64,000 bases of DNA. Origin: Saccharopolyspora oryzae (GTDB taxonomy: Bacteria; Actinomycetota; Actinomycetes; Mycobacteriales; Pseudonocardiaceae). A model generated the notes under the pieces. It was not told where the DNA came from, did no database searches, and worked only from the letters and a program-made list of their open reading frames with translations. The stretch lies in assembly GCF_027853915.1 (NCBI RefSeq), contig NZ_JAQGLA010000007.1, positions 62,001-126,000 of the forward strand, read 5' to 3'. The position numbers and the translations under genes were made by a program. This document shows positions 40,590 to 49,109 of this stretch, one piece after another (position 1 is the stretch's first letter; each line of letters begins with the position of its first letter).

Positions 40590-42359
40590 TCAGGCACCCG
40601 CGCCGAACATCGGTGAATGCGTGCGCTCCAGCACGCGCCCGCCACCCAGGTACATGTGCACGCCGCAAGGCAGGCACGGGTCGAAACTGCGCACCGTGCG
40701 CATGATGTCGATGCCCTTGAAGTCCTCGCGCCCGTTCTCCTCGAAGATCGGCATCCCCTGCACCGCGTCCTCGTACGGCCCCGGCGTGCCGTAGCTGTCG
40801 CGCGGGCTGGCGTTCCACGGCGTCGGCGGGTACGGGTGGTAGTTGGCGATCTTCCCGTCCTTGATCACCAGGTGGTGCGACAGCACACCTCGAACCGCCT
40901 CGTGGAAACCGACCCCGATCGCCTCGTCGGGGACGTCGAAGTCCTCGAACACCTTGGTGTTGCCGCTGCGCACCTCCGCCAGCGCGCGGTCCAGGAAGTA
41001 CTGCGCCATCGCGGCCGCGTAGGCGACGAAGTAGATCCGGGCCCGGTTGCGCTCCAGCGTGTTGGGGAACCGCGGCGGGGTCCACTCCAGCTGCATCTCG
41101 GACGTCGACTGCCCCTTTCCCAGGTCGATCTGCACGCTGTGCCCGGTGGACCGCACGTATGGCGTGTTGACCTGCCCGGCCAGCGCGGTCGCCCACAGCC
41201 GCGCGATCGCGCCGCCCCCGGTGTCCAGCGCCAGGTGGTCCCCGGTGCGCTTGTCGAACCAGCGCGGGCTCATCACCCAGCTGTACCGGCCGCCGTCGAG
41301 GTCCCGCTTCTGCGGCTGGGGCAGCGTCGTCTGGTTCCAGGGATGGCGCTGGTCGACGGGGTTGCCCAGCGAGTCCTGCTGGACGAAGGTCTGCTCGTTC
41401 ACCCAGTCCTCGTAGTAGGAGCTGCCCAGCAGGATGCGCATGCCCAGGTTGATCTCGACGAGGTCGGTGGTGAGCAGCTCGTTGTCGAGCACGATCCCCG
41501 GGCTCACGTACATCGCGCGGCCCCACTCGGTCATGTTCCGGTAGTCGTAGTCGACGACGTCCGGGTCCTGGAAGGATCCCCAGCAGCCGAGCATCGTGCG
41601 GCGCCGGCCGACCTCCTCGTAGCCGGGCAGCGCCTCGTAGAAGAAGTCGAACACGTCGTCGTTCATCGCGACCGCGCGCTTGATGAAGTCCAGCACCCGC
41701 ACCAACCGCACCTGGTAGTCGGTGAACAGCTGCGGGGTGGCGACCGTGCCGACCCCGCCCGGGTAGAGCGTCGAGGGGTGCACGTGCCTGCCCTCCATGA
41801 GGCAGCACATCTCCCGGGTCACGCGCGACACCGCGAGCGCGGCCTTGTACGTCTCGCCCTCGAACGGGTTGTACGACCGCATGATGTCGGCGATCGTCCG
41901 GTACCCGTGGATGTGCCCGCGCGGCGCTTCGGTCTGCTCGGCCCGCCGCAACATCGACGGGTTGGTCTCCGACACCATCTTCTCGCAGTAGTCGACGAAG
42001 ACCATGTTGTCCTGGAAGATGGTGTGGTCGAACATGAACTCCGCGGCCTCGCCCAGGTTCACGATCCACTCGGCCAGCGGCGGGCTCTTCACGCCGTAGG
42101 CCATGTTCTGCGCGTAGATCGAGCACACCGCGTGGTTGTCCCCGCAGATCCCGCAGATCCGGCTGGTGATGAAGTGGGAGTCGCGCGGGTCCTTGCCCTT
42201 CATGAACACGCTGTAGCCGCGGAACACCGACGAGGTGCTGCGGCACTCGACGACCTCGTCGTTGTCGAAGTCCACTTTGGTGTAGATGCCGAGGTTGCCG
42301 ACGATCCGCGTGATCGGATCGAACTCCACCTCGACGAGGTTCCGCTGCTCCGCACTCAT
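40590..42359 (-). CDS. hhyL: [NiFe] hydrogenase large subunit, group 1h (actinobacterial)
   Basis: The protein has 589 residues. The L1 motif RICGICGDNHAVC (residues 67-79) and L2 motif DPCLPCGVH near 560-568 supply the four Cys ligands of the NiFe centre. A 21-residue C-terminal peptide after His568 is the part removed by the maturation protease. The overall course (VEFDPITRIVGNLGIYTKV, SRFFD-free middle, MYVSPGIVLDN) is that of group 1h/5 enzymes, which oxidise H2 at atmospheric concentration and are O2-tolerant. No export signal is present; the enzyme stays in the cytoplasm. It is 22 bases after the small-subunit gene. Confidence 0.95.
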   Translation of the reverse strand: MSAEQRNLVEVEFDPITRIVGNLGIYTKVDFDNDEVVECRSTSSVFRGYSVFMKGKDPRDSHFITSRICGICGDNHAVCSIYAQNMAYGVKSPPLAEWIVNLGEAAEFMFDHTIFQDNMVFVDYCEKMVSETNPSMLRRAEQTEAPRGHIHGYRTIADIMRSYNPFEGETYKAALAVSRVTREMCCLMEGRHVHPSTLYPGGVGTVATPQLFTDYQVRLVRVLDFIKRAVAMNDDVFDFFYEALPGYEEVGRRRTMLGCWGSFQDPDVVDYDYRNMTEWGRAMYVSPGIVLDNELLTTDLVEINLGMRILLGSSYYEDWVNEQTFVQQDSLGNPVDQRHPWNQTTLPQPQKRDLDGGRYSWVMSPRWFDKRTGDHLALDTGGGAIARLWATALAGQVNTPYVRSTGHSVQIDLGKGQSTSEMQLEWTPPRFPNTLERNRARIYFVAYAAAMAQYFLDRALAEVRSGNTKVFEDFDVPDEAIGVGFHEAVRGVLSHHLVIKDGKIANYHPYPPTPWNASPRDSYGTPGPYEDAVQGMPIFEENGREDFKGIDIMRTVRSFDPCLPCGVHMYLGGGRVLERTHSPMFGAGA

Positions 42360-42381
42360 CCGGCCGTTACCTCCGCTTCGA

Positions 42382-43419
42382 TCAACGCGGCTCGTAGCCG
42401 CTGGTCAGCTTCGCCCGGTTGTGCCGCCACTTCGGTTCCCGGTTCGCACTGCGGTTGGTGATCCCGCGCATGGTCCGGACAAACGGGCCGTACGCGCCCA
42501 GCAACTTCGACGAGAGACCGCCGCCCGGCGGCTCGTCCATGAACGGCATGAACTTGTCCGGGAATCCGGGCATCGTGCAGCCGATGCAGATCCCGCCCAC
42601 GTTCGGGCAGCCGCCGATGCCGTCCATCCAGCCGCGCTTGGTCACGTTGCAGTTGACCACCGGACCCCAGCACCCGATCTTCACCTGGCACTTCGGCGAG
42701 TTGTAGTCGTGGGCGAAGTCGGCCTGCTCGTAGTAGCCGGCGCGGTCGCAGCCCTCGTGCACGGTCTTGCCGAACAGCCACGTCGGACGCAGTTGCTCGT
42801 CCAGCGGGATCGTGGGCGCCAGCCCGGCGGCCTGGTGCAGCAGCCACAGCAGCGTCTCCATGAAGTTGTCCGGCTGCACCGGGCACCCGGGCACGTTGAC
42901 GATCGGCAGCCCACCGGCGGAGCGGAAGTCCGCCCCCAGGTAGTCGGCCAGCCCCATGCAGCCCGTCGCGTTGCCCGCCATGGCGTGGATTCCGCCGTAG
43001 GTGGCGCAGGTTCCGGCCGCCAGCACGGCCCACGCCTTGTGCGCCAGCCGGTCGAGCCACTCGTTGAGGGTGCGCGGCTCGCCGGTCTCCGGATCGTTGC
43101 CCATGGACGTCCAGTAGCCCTTGCCGTTGATCCGCTCGTTCGGGATCGAACCCTCCACCACCAGGATGAACGGCCCCAGCTCGCCGCGGTCGGCCTGGTG
43201 GAACGCGGCCATGAAGTCCGCACCGGTCTCGTAGGCCAGGACCTTGTTGTGCAGGTGCACCTTCGGTATCCCCGGAACCGTGCCCAGCACCACGTCCTCG
43301 ATGCTGGGCAGCGTCGCGTTGGTCACCGACACAGTGTCGCCGTCGCAGCTCATTCCCTCCGAGGTCCAGAGGATGTGGACCTCGTCGAGGTTCGACGGCG
43401 CGGACGCAGTGCTGCTCAT
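42382..43419 (-). CDS. hhyS: [NiFe] hydrogenase small subunit, group 1h
   Basis: A 345-residue Fe-S subunit. The proximal-cluster segment reads EGMSCDGDTVS: Cys25-x2-Asp28 in place of the usual C-x2-C, the 3Cys:1Asp coordination described for actinobacterial hydrogenases. Other ligands lie in GTCATYGG, NVPGCPVQPDN, HEGCDRAG, KCQVKIGCWGPVVNCNV and GGCPNVGGICIGCTMPGFPDKF. There is no Tat leader or C-terminal membrane helix, so the enzyme is soluble or peripheral. Its start overlaps a 42-residue frame by 4 bases. Confidence 0.95.
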   Translation of the reverse strand: MSSTASAPSNLDEVHILWTSEGMSCDGDTVSVTNATLPSIEDVVLGTVPGIPKVHLHNKVLAYETGADFMAAFHQADRGELGPFILVVEGSIPNERINGKGYWTSMGNDPETGEPRTLNEWLDRLAHKAWAVLAAGTCATYGGIHAMAGNATGCMGLADYLGADFRSAGGLPIVNVPGCPVQPDNFMETLLWLLHQAAGLAPTIPLDEQLRPTWLFGKTVHEGCDRAGYYEQADFAHDYNSPKCQVKIGCWGPVVNCNVTKRGWMDGIGGCPNVGGICIGCTMPGFPDKFMPFMDEPPGGGLSSKLLGAYGPFVRTMRGITNRSANREPKWRHNRAKLTSGYEPR

Positions 43420-43544
43420 ACGTCACCCCGGATCTTCGGTTCCCGCCGGCCGCCCTGTGACACCGGCTCCCCCTGACGGCCGACAGCGGCGGCGAGGCCC
43501 GTCGCCACCGTAAGGCCGATGGCGTTGTGCAGCAGCAGGATCAT
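43416..43544 (-). CDS. 42-residue hydrophobic-start peptide between protease and hydrogenase genes
   Basis: The product begins MILLLHNAIGLTVATGLAAA, one short hydrophobic helix, and ends in a basic, Gly/Arg-rich tail. Its ATG overlaps the protease stop (ATGA) and its stop overlaps the small-subunit start (ATGA), giving exact coupling on both sides, the main reason to call it real. It has no strong ribosome-binding site of its own. It could be a membrane tether or a coupling leader; no family is known to me. Confidence 0.5.
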   Translation of the reverse strand: MILLLHNAIGLTVATGLAAAVGRQGEPVSQGGRREPKIRGDV

Positions 43545-44038
43545 GCCCGGCCGGCCGGCTTCTGCCACGTCTCGACCAAACCGGCGACGAGCTCGCGCAC
43601 GGTGCTCGCACCCGCGTCCACCGACGCCGCGATCCGGTCGGTGAGTCCCCACCGGTACGAGCAGTCCTCCGGCTCGCAGCCGACCACCAGCACCCGGTTC
43701 AGCCGCACGCCGAGTCCCTTGCAGCAGGCGAGCACCTGATCCGGGTTCATCGCGTGGGCCTCCACCCCGGACGAGGGCTCGATCGCGTCGAGGTCGGGTT
43801 CGACCACCGAAACGGTTCCCGGTGCCGCACCCCGCGCCATCGCATCGACGAGGATCAGCACGTCGTAGCCGTTCATCAGCTCGTAGGCCAGGTGCACGCC
43901 CCGGATTCCGAAGTCCTCGACCCGCACTCCCGCGGGCGGGTCCAGGGCCAGCCGGTCGGCGACCGCGACCCCGAAACCGTCGTCGCCCAGGAACACGTTG
44001 CCCACTCCTGCGACCAGGATCCGCAGCGGCCTCGTCAT
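43541..44038 (-). CDS. Hydrogenase maturation protease (HyaD/HybD family)
   Basis: A 165-residue endopeptidase with the family N-terminus ILVAGVGNVFLGDDGFGVAV (GxGN and the nickel-sensing acid) and the second metal region VDAMARG...HAMNPDQVLACC. It removes the C-terminal peptide of the large subunit after nickel insertion. ATG 44038 overlaps the stop of the upstream gene (ATGA), and its stop overlaps the 42-residue frame. This is the intact protease of the locus, in contrast to the degenerate one at 37998. Confidence 0.92.
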   Translation of the reverse strand: MTRPLRILVAGVGNVFLGDDGFGVAVADRLALDPPAGVRVEDFGIRGVHLAYELMNGYDVLILVDAMARGAAPGTVSVVEPDLDAIEPSSGVEAHAMNPDQVLACCKGLGVRLNRVLVVGCEPEDCSYRWGLTDRIAASVDAGASTVRELVAGLVETWQKPAGRA

Positions 44039-44922
44039 TTCCGGTCTCCTCGGTAGCGGATCGCGCCGTGCAGCCGGGAGAGCTCCTCGGCGGAAAGCCG
44101 CTCGGCGCGGTCGATGATCGCGGCGGCCTTCGGGTCGGTTTCCCTCGCTTCCCGCTTCTCGTCGTCGGTGAGGGTCATCGTGCGCAGGGTGAGGATTTCG
44201 TCGATCTCCGTGGCATCGAACAGATCCCCCGGGCTCTGCGGCGCGATGGCCGGGTAGTCGTAGAGGATGATCGGGGCGGACAGCACCACGTCGCGCTCCC
44301 CCGGTTCGCCTACCAGAACCGGCCAGGTGTGCTCGTTCCGGCACCTCCGCGCGGCCTCGCGGGCGTGCTCGGGCGGGTCGAGCAGTGAAACGAACTGCCC
44401 TCCGCGCAGGGCGAGCACGACGTGGGTCGAAACCAGGGAGCACCGCAACATCTCCGCACGCGTGGTCGACCCGGGATGCCAGGACGTCCTGTTCTCGACC
44501 ACCACCGCCAGGCGCCGCAGGCCGTGTCCGACGGGAGTCGTGCTGATCCGGATCGTCCCCCGCAGCGGCAGCCAGCTCTCCCGTTCGTCCTCCCCGCCCG
44601 GCAGTTCGAACGGGACTTCCCCGGTCGCATCCGCCGCCACCGTCGCGCCGATCTCCTGGAGATCGCCTTCATCCCAGTCCGGGTCGGCCTTGCGGGTGCG
44701 CAGGTGCAAGCAGCGCACCAGGACGTCCAGTTCCGCACCGGGTTCCGCGGCGAACAGGCATTCCGTTCGAGCGCTGGACGGCTCGGACTGCTCGCCCGGC
44801 GGTGCCAGCACGCCGAACTGCCAGCGCATCCGGTTCTTCACCGCCGACGCCCGGTAGGGGTACAGCAGATAGCCTTCGAACAACACCGCGTCGGCTACCG
44901 CGCGCGCCGCGTCCACGCCCAT
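44035..44922 (-). CDS. Hydrogenase-cluster protein of unknown function (first gene of the operon)
   Basis: A 295-residue soluble protein with no motif that I can name. The start FEGYLLYPYRASAVKNRMRWQFGVLAPP and the later VVVENRTSWHPGSTTRAEMLRCSL and IILYDYPAIAPQSPGDLFDATEIDE are the kind of blocks conserved in proteins that accompany 1h hydrogenases; the C-terminus is acidic and helical. Being the first gene of the operon and coupled to the maturation protease by ATGA suggests a role in assembly or control. The start is given at ATG 44922; no strong ribosome-binding site is visible. Confidence 0.7.
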   Translation of the reverse strand: MGVDAARAVADAVLFEGYLLYPYRASAVKNRMRWQFGVLAPPGEQSEPSSARTECLFAAEPGAELDVLVRCLHLRTRKADPDWDEGDLQEIGATVAADATGEVPFELPGGEDERESWLPLRGTIRISTTPVGHGLRRLAVVVENRTSWHPGSTTRAEMLRCSLVSTHVVLALRGGQFVSLLDPPEHAREAARRCRNEHTWPVLVGEPGERDVVLSAPIILYDYPAIAPQSPGDLFDATEIDEILTLRTMTLTDDEKREARETDPKAAAIIDRAERLSAEELSRLHGAIRYRGDRK

Positions 44923-45295
44923 GGGTCCACTCCGTCCGGCACCGGTACGTCAATCCGCTTGCAGTGTCAGCCGATCCGCACCGATCTGCGCGATCAAAAA
45001 CCCGCACGCGTGGCACCGCCTGCGGCTCGCCGGCCGACCATCGGATCGACGGGATCACGCGTTGAGCGCAGTGCCGGGGAACCAGCGCTGATCACCCCTT
45101 TTTTCTGGATGAGCGTTTCGACTCGTGCTATGCCGAAATTTCAAACGGACGACCCTTTTCCTCATCCGATGTGAAATTCCAACGGCGATAGCGACCTGGC
45201 AAAATGTCAGCGAAACGATCTGGCACATCATCCGTGCTGACGAGAACGGGTTTCGGTCGAGCGCGCCCGCTCGGTGAGCGCATCGCGTTCTCCGT
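44923..45295. other. Intergenic, hydrogenase operon promoter region
   Basis: 373 bases without a gene between the regulator at 45296 and the hydrogenase operon. It must contain the operon promoter. A T-rich stretch (CCCCTTTTTTTC around 45094-45110) could end or slow plus-strand transcripts. I find no convincing -35/-10 pair or palindrome. Confidence 0.4.
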
Positions 45296-46033
45296 TCACG
45301 GGCGTCGGGACGGGAAGAGTCCGCTGACCAGCCGGGTGATCCTCGGCGACGGTGAAAGGCCGAGCTCGCGTTGGAGGGAGGCGCGGTAGCGGCGGTAGTG
45401 CGCTACTGCGTCGGCGGGGTTGCCTTCGGCGAGGTAGATCTCGATCAGCACCCGGTGCGCGGTTTCCCGCATCGATGCGATCGCGATGGCCGAGAGCGCA
45501 GCGTGCATGGCCCCCAGAAAGTGCTCGCTGGCAAGGAGTTCGCGCGCGAAGGTCTCGAGCGTGTGCAACCGGACCTGGTCCCACCGCTGGCGTTCCAGCG
45601 CGAGCCAGTCGTCGGTCCAGGAGGGCAGCAGTTCGCTGCCCAGCATCGCGATCAGCCTTTCCCGTTCGGAGTTGTTCGGCCCGCACCACCCTTCGTCGTT
45701 GATTCGCTGGCTGCAGTCCAGGATTTCACGGAGGTCCACGCTGACCGACGGTTCCAAGCCGAGGCGCGCACCGTCGCGCTCGATGATCGTCGTGTCGCCG
45801 CAACGGTGTCCCTGGCACAAGGCGGACCTGACGTTGGCCAGGGCCCGGCGCAGCGAGTTGTCCGGCCACAGCTCCTCGGCCACCCGAATCCGAGGAACCC
45901 GCACGTTGTCGTGCAGCGCGAGGAAGGCGATTAATCGCTCGGCACCGCGCGGAAGCTTGATCCGCTCCCCGTGGACGGCCAACTCGAAGTCTCCGAGCAG
46001 CGTGACGTGCGCACCGTTGGGCGTCGGACCCAT
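45296..46033 (-). CDS. SARP-like transcriptional regulator (first copy)
   Basis: The protein has 245 residues. Residues 8-85 resemble an OmpR/SARP-type winged helix (VTLLGDFELAVHGERIKLP, then AERLIAFLALHDNVRVPRIRVAEELWP). Residues 90-240 form the bacterial transcriptional activator domain of stacked helices (ALSAIAIASMRETAHRVLIEIY, then AVAHYRRYRASLQRELG). Such proteins activate secondary-metabolite clusters. ATG 46033 follows GGGGGTGG and aligns with the start of its tandem paralogue at 46402. It probably serves the lanthipeptide genes upstream on the same strand. Confidence 0.82.
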   Translation of the reverse strand: MGPTPNGAHVTLLGDFELAVHGERIKLPRGAERLIAFLALHDNVRVPRIRVAEELWPDNSLRRALANVRSALCQGHRCGDTTIIERDGARLGLEPSVSVDLREILDCSQRINDEGWCGPNNSERERLIAMLGSELLPSWTDDWLALERQRWDQVRLHTLETFARELLASEHFLGAMHAALSAIAIASMRETAHRVLIEIYLAEGNPADAVAHYRRYRASLQRELGLSPSPRITRLVSGLFPSRRP

Positions 46034-46401
46034 AGCCACCCCCAGAACCGGTGTTCGGCGGCTGCCGCTTGGCAGACCGCCACAATGTTGCCCGCACGGT
46101 TCCAAGATCGCCCATGCCGACGTGCCTGCCACGTCCTTCGTGTGTCGCGGCAGCGTCCGGTGCGCATCGTCGCGACGTTGCGTCACGAGGAAGCCGGTGC
46201 TGCACGGTGTTCGTGGAAACCGGAGTCACCGGTCCCGCTGAAAGCGCTTGGGGCACGCCATAAGAACGCTTCCGTCACACCCACGTGACGGACGAGTCCT
46301 CGCTCAGCAGGCGCCGATCAGTGCACCAGCACCGGCCACCGAACCAGCTGGACAGACACCCCGGATTTGCCGGCCAGAACAACGGAAAGATCGCCGCACG
46401 T
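46034..46401. other. Intergenic between the two SARP-like genes
   Basis: 368 bases with no gene. A 7-bp inverted repeat CCGTCAC/GTGACGG (46272-46278 and 46285-46291, 6-base loop) may be an operator or weak terminator after the second SARP gene. Nothing else stands out. Confidence 0.35.
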
Positions 46402-47121
46402 TCAGTTCTGCATCAGATCGCGTGCCAGTTCAGTAATCCGCCGCGAGGGCGCGGCTCCGATTTCCCGGTGCAACACCGACCGGTAGCTTTGGAAGTGCTT
46501 GAGCGCGTTGCCCAAATTTCCTTCCGCAATGTATATTTCCATCACGATGCAATGCGCGGTCTCCCGGATCGGATCGATGGTGACCGCCGTCAAGGCTGTT
46601 TGCAGCGCGGCCGAGTACTCCTCCCTTTCAAGGGAGTGCCGGGCCAAGACCTCGAGCGCATGCATGCGCAACTGGTCCCAACGATCGCGGTGGGCGAGCA
46701 CCCAGTCATCCGACCAGTCCGGGAGCAGCTCCCGGCACAAATCGTTGACGATTCCGTTGCTGCTATTCGGCAGGTGGGTAGCGGTGTCGGGTTCGAAGAG
46801 CCGATTCGCTCGCTGCCACACCTCATTCAGGTCCACGCGGACTGCGGGTGAGAGTTGCAGCCGCGGGCCGATCCTGTCGATCAGCTGTCCACCCGCTTGC
46901 TTGGCGTGGTGAAGGGCTGACCGCACGTTGCTCGCCGCGCGATCAGGCGAGCAGTCCGGCCAAAGGCGTTCAGCGGCTGTCACCCGGGGTGCGCCATCGT
47001 CCTGCAGCGCGAGGAACGCCAACAGGCGTTGCGCACCTCTGGGCAGCAAGACCCCGTTTCCGCAGGCCAGCTTGAAGCCTCCCAGCAGCCCAAGGGTGAT
47101 GTCATTCCGCGGTTCTCCCAT
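46402..47121 (-). CDS. SARP-like transcriptional regulator (second copy)
   Basis: A 239-residue paralogue of the protein at 45296 with the same two domains: an N-terminal winged helix (ITLGLLGGFKLACGNGVLLP, AQRLLAFLALQDDGAPRVTAAERLWPD) and an activator domain ending in LHREIGAAPSRRITELARDLM. ATG 47121 is chosen because MGEPRND then aligns with MGPTPNG of the first copy; a longer frame from 47208 is possible. Divergence between the two is high, so the duplication is old. Both precede or border the lanthipeptide operon and are its likely regulators. Confidence 0.8.
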   Translation of the reverse strand: MGEPRNDITLGLLGGFKLACGNGVLLPRGAQRLLAFLALQDDGAPRVTAAERLWPDCSPDRAASNVRSALHHAKQAGGQLIDRIGPRLQLSPAVRVDLNEVWQRANRLFEPDTATHLPNSSNGIVNDLCRELLPDWSDDWVLAHRDRWDQLRMHALEVLARHSLEREEYSAALQTALTAVTIDPIRETAHCIVMEIYIAEGNLGNALKHFQSYRSVLHREIGAAPSRRITELARDLMQN

Positions 47122-47406
47122 ATCGGCACTGTGGAGTCCAATCCTGTCCCACGCAGCCGGAAGCGCGTTTCCGCTCAGTCGGGTCGACGTTCCATTCGCA
47201 TATCTCATGCGTTGCCGTCGCGTCGCTCCGACATGACGAGCACCTTTCTTCGCTGCTCCTCCTCCGCGGGAAGCCGAATGTCGGCCGTGGTCGACGTCGC
47301 GGGGAAGAACAAGCAGGCGACGGTTCAGCAGCGCGCCGGCGACATTTCCGAAAACACCATCAGAACAGGTTCCACGGTAGCTCGCGGGCCGTTTGGACCA
47401 GCTGGC

Positions 47407-47643
47407 CTACCAGCTGGTCGGTGCGTCGAAAGGACCTGCATCAACTTGCCCCTCAGGGGAAACGTCCACGACACCGTCCATCTCACGTACGTCGTCCACG
47501 ACGTTCTCCGGAGCAGTACCGACGAGCACGCCGATTCGATCGTGCACCTGGATGTCGGTGAACCCGAGCGCAGCAAGAGCCGCGGCGATCTCCGCCAGAT
47601 CCCGGTCGATCGAAGCGGTGATGACCCACCCGCGTCTTGTCAA
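47407..47643 (-). CDS. Small partner protein of a subtilase (I9-like fold)
   Basis: The protein has 78 residues. WVITASIDRDLAEIAAALAALGF, then GVLVGTAPENVVDDVREMDGVVDVSPE and a PFDAPTSW tail, follow the beta-alpha-beta course of subtilase propeptides (inhibitor I9) as a free-standing protein. Databases often label such proteins misleadingly as ketohydroxyglutarate aldolase, and they recur next to S8 peptidases. It starts 22 bases after the S8 stop. The likely role is as chaperone or inhibitor of that peptidase. Confidence 0.7.
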   Translation of the reverse strand: MTRRGWVITASIDRDLAEIAAALAALGFTDIQVHDRIGVLVGTAPENVVDDVREMDGVVDVSPEGQVDAGPFDAPTSW

Positions 47644-47665
47644 CGTCCATCCCCCTTCAGCTCGA

Positions 47666-48967
47666 TCACGGGGCCTGGACCAGCCCGGCCCCGACGCGTG
47701 ACGCTGGTTGCGGAAGTGACTTCGCAGTGCTCACGAGCTTCCGCCACAGGTCCATCCCGCGCAGGTTCGGCGATGTTTGCGCCCAGAGGGACGCGCAACC
47801 TGCCACGTGCGGTGTGGCCATGCTCGTTCCGCTCATCGTGGCGTAGCGCGCCGGCATCGGCACCGACGAAAACACGTCCCGGCCGGGCGCGGCGATATCG
47901 ATCTTCCCGAAGTTGGAGAAGCTCGATGGCGTTAACGTGTCCTGATCCAGCGAAGCGACCGACATGATGCTCGGTGAGTTGGCGGGAGCACCGGTCTGAG
48001 CACCATCGTTTCCGGCAGCCGCGACGATCAGCAGACCGCTGTTGAGCGCAGCCTCGCCCGCCGCGCTGTAGGCGGCCTGCACCGAAGACCTCCCGCCGAG
48101 GGACATCGAGATGACCTCGCATCCGTTGGCGATGGCCCAGTTGATCCCAGCCAGAATGCTGCCGGTGGCGCCGGTTCCGGAATTCGACAGGACCTTGCCG
48201 GGGAAGATGGAGGCCTGGTCGCCGATCCCGTATCGCGGAGTGCTGTCGGGCGGATCTACCGGACCGCACGCGGTACCGGTGCAGTGCGTTCCGTGACTGT
48301 ACAAGTCCTGCACCGGCTGCCCGACGAAGGTCTCGCTCGTGACCTGGCGGCCGGCGAAGTCCGGGTGGGCGAGGTCCAGGCCGGTGTCGAGGACCGCCAC
48401 CGAGATGCCACCGCCGGTCTGCGCGCTCTGCGGGACTTGGCAGGTGAGCAGGCCCCACGTCGCGCCGAGAACCTGCACCTGCGCCTCATCGACCTGCGGC
48501 GAGGTGCCGCGGAAACCTCGGGCGATCGTCTCCGCCGCTTGGACGAAACCGCGCAGGTACTCCGAAAAAGTGCCGTCAGCCGCCGCCTGCGTGACGGACG
48601 CGAACCGCTCCGGTTGGGACACCGCGATCGGGCTTTCCTGGGCGTAGTCCGACTGAGCCGAGATACCGCTGGCCGCAGCTGCCGTACCGGTCACTATTGC
48701 GGCTCCGACCAGCGGGAGCGCGAGAGCGTCTGCCTGTTCGAGCTCGGCAGCCGCGACGACTTGGCCGGCGAAATCTCGCGCGTCGACGACCCGCAAACCA
48801 GCGGCGCGGAGCGAGTGAACTCCTTCGTCGAAGGCTCCTGCCCTGAACGTTGCGATCATTCGGCCCGTCTCGAAGCTCCCGTCGCCGCGCTCGCGATTGG
48901 CCTCCAGCAGTTCATCAGGCGTTGCGTCGAGCTTGTTCTCGGCCGGATCTCCGGATGTGTTCGTCAT
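47666..48967 (-). CDS. Subtilisin-like S8 peptidase, probable lanthipeptide leader protease
   Basis: The protein has 433 residues and no signal peptide. Residues 37-105 look like an internal I9-type prodomain (TFRAGAFDEGVHSLRAAGL, LALPLVGAAIVTG). The catalytic triad is complete: Asp194 in VAVLDTGLD, His225 in SHGTHCTG, Ser382 in GTSMATPHVAG, with the oxyanion Asn in AAAGNDG. A cytoplasmic or self-kept subtilase directly downstream of a lanthipeptide precursor fits a LanP role, trimming the leader after modification. The small I9-like protein follows at 47643. RBS details before ATG 48967 are modest. Confidence 0.85.
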   Translation of the reverse strand: MTNTSGDPAENKLDATPDELLEANRERGDGSFETGRMIATFRAGAFDEGVHSLRAAGLRVVDARDFAGQVVAAAELEQADALALPLVGAAIVTGTAAAASGISAQSDYAQESPIAVSQPERFASVTQAAADGTFSEYLRGFVQAAETIARGFRGTSPQVDEAQVQVLGATWGLLTCQVPQSAQTGGGISVAVLDTGLDLAHPDFAGRQVTSETFVGQPVQDLYSHGTHCTGTACGPVDPPDSTPRYGIGDQASIFPGKVLSNSGTGATGSILAGINWAIANGCEVISMSLGGRSSVQAAYSAAGEAALNSGLLIVAAAGNDGAQTGAPANSPSIMSVASLDQDTLTPSSFSNFGKIDIAAPGRDVFSSVPMPARYATMSGTSMATPHVAGCASLWAQTSPNLRGMDLWRKLVSTAKSLPQPASRVGAGLVQAP

Positions 48968-49109
48968 GGCGTGTCCTCAGCTTTTCCTGCGCCGACAGCG
49001 GTGAAGCTGTCGACGGCGTGGCTGCCGGATCAGGTGCGTGATGAGGGGGCACGGGTCCCGCGTCCGCCCGAGCGCCTCTGGGCGAACGCGGGTCATTCGC
49101 ACACCTCCG

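Noticed and set aside
45216..45240. TGGCAC...TGCT resembling a sigma-54 promoter before the hydrogenase operon
   Set aside because: The GG to GC spacing is two bases too long and actinobacteria lack sigma-54.
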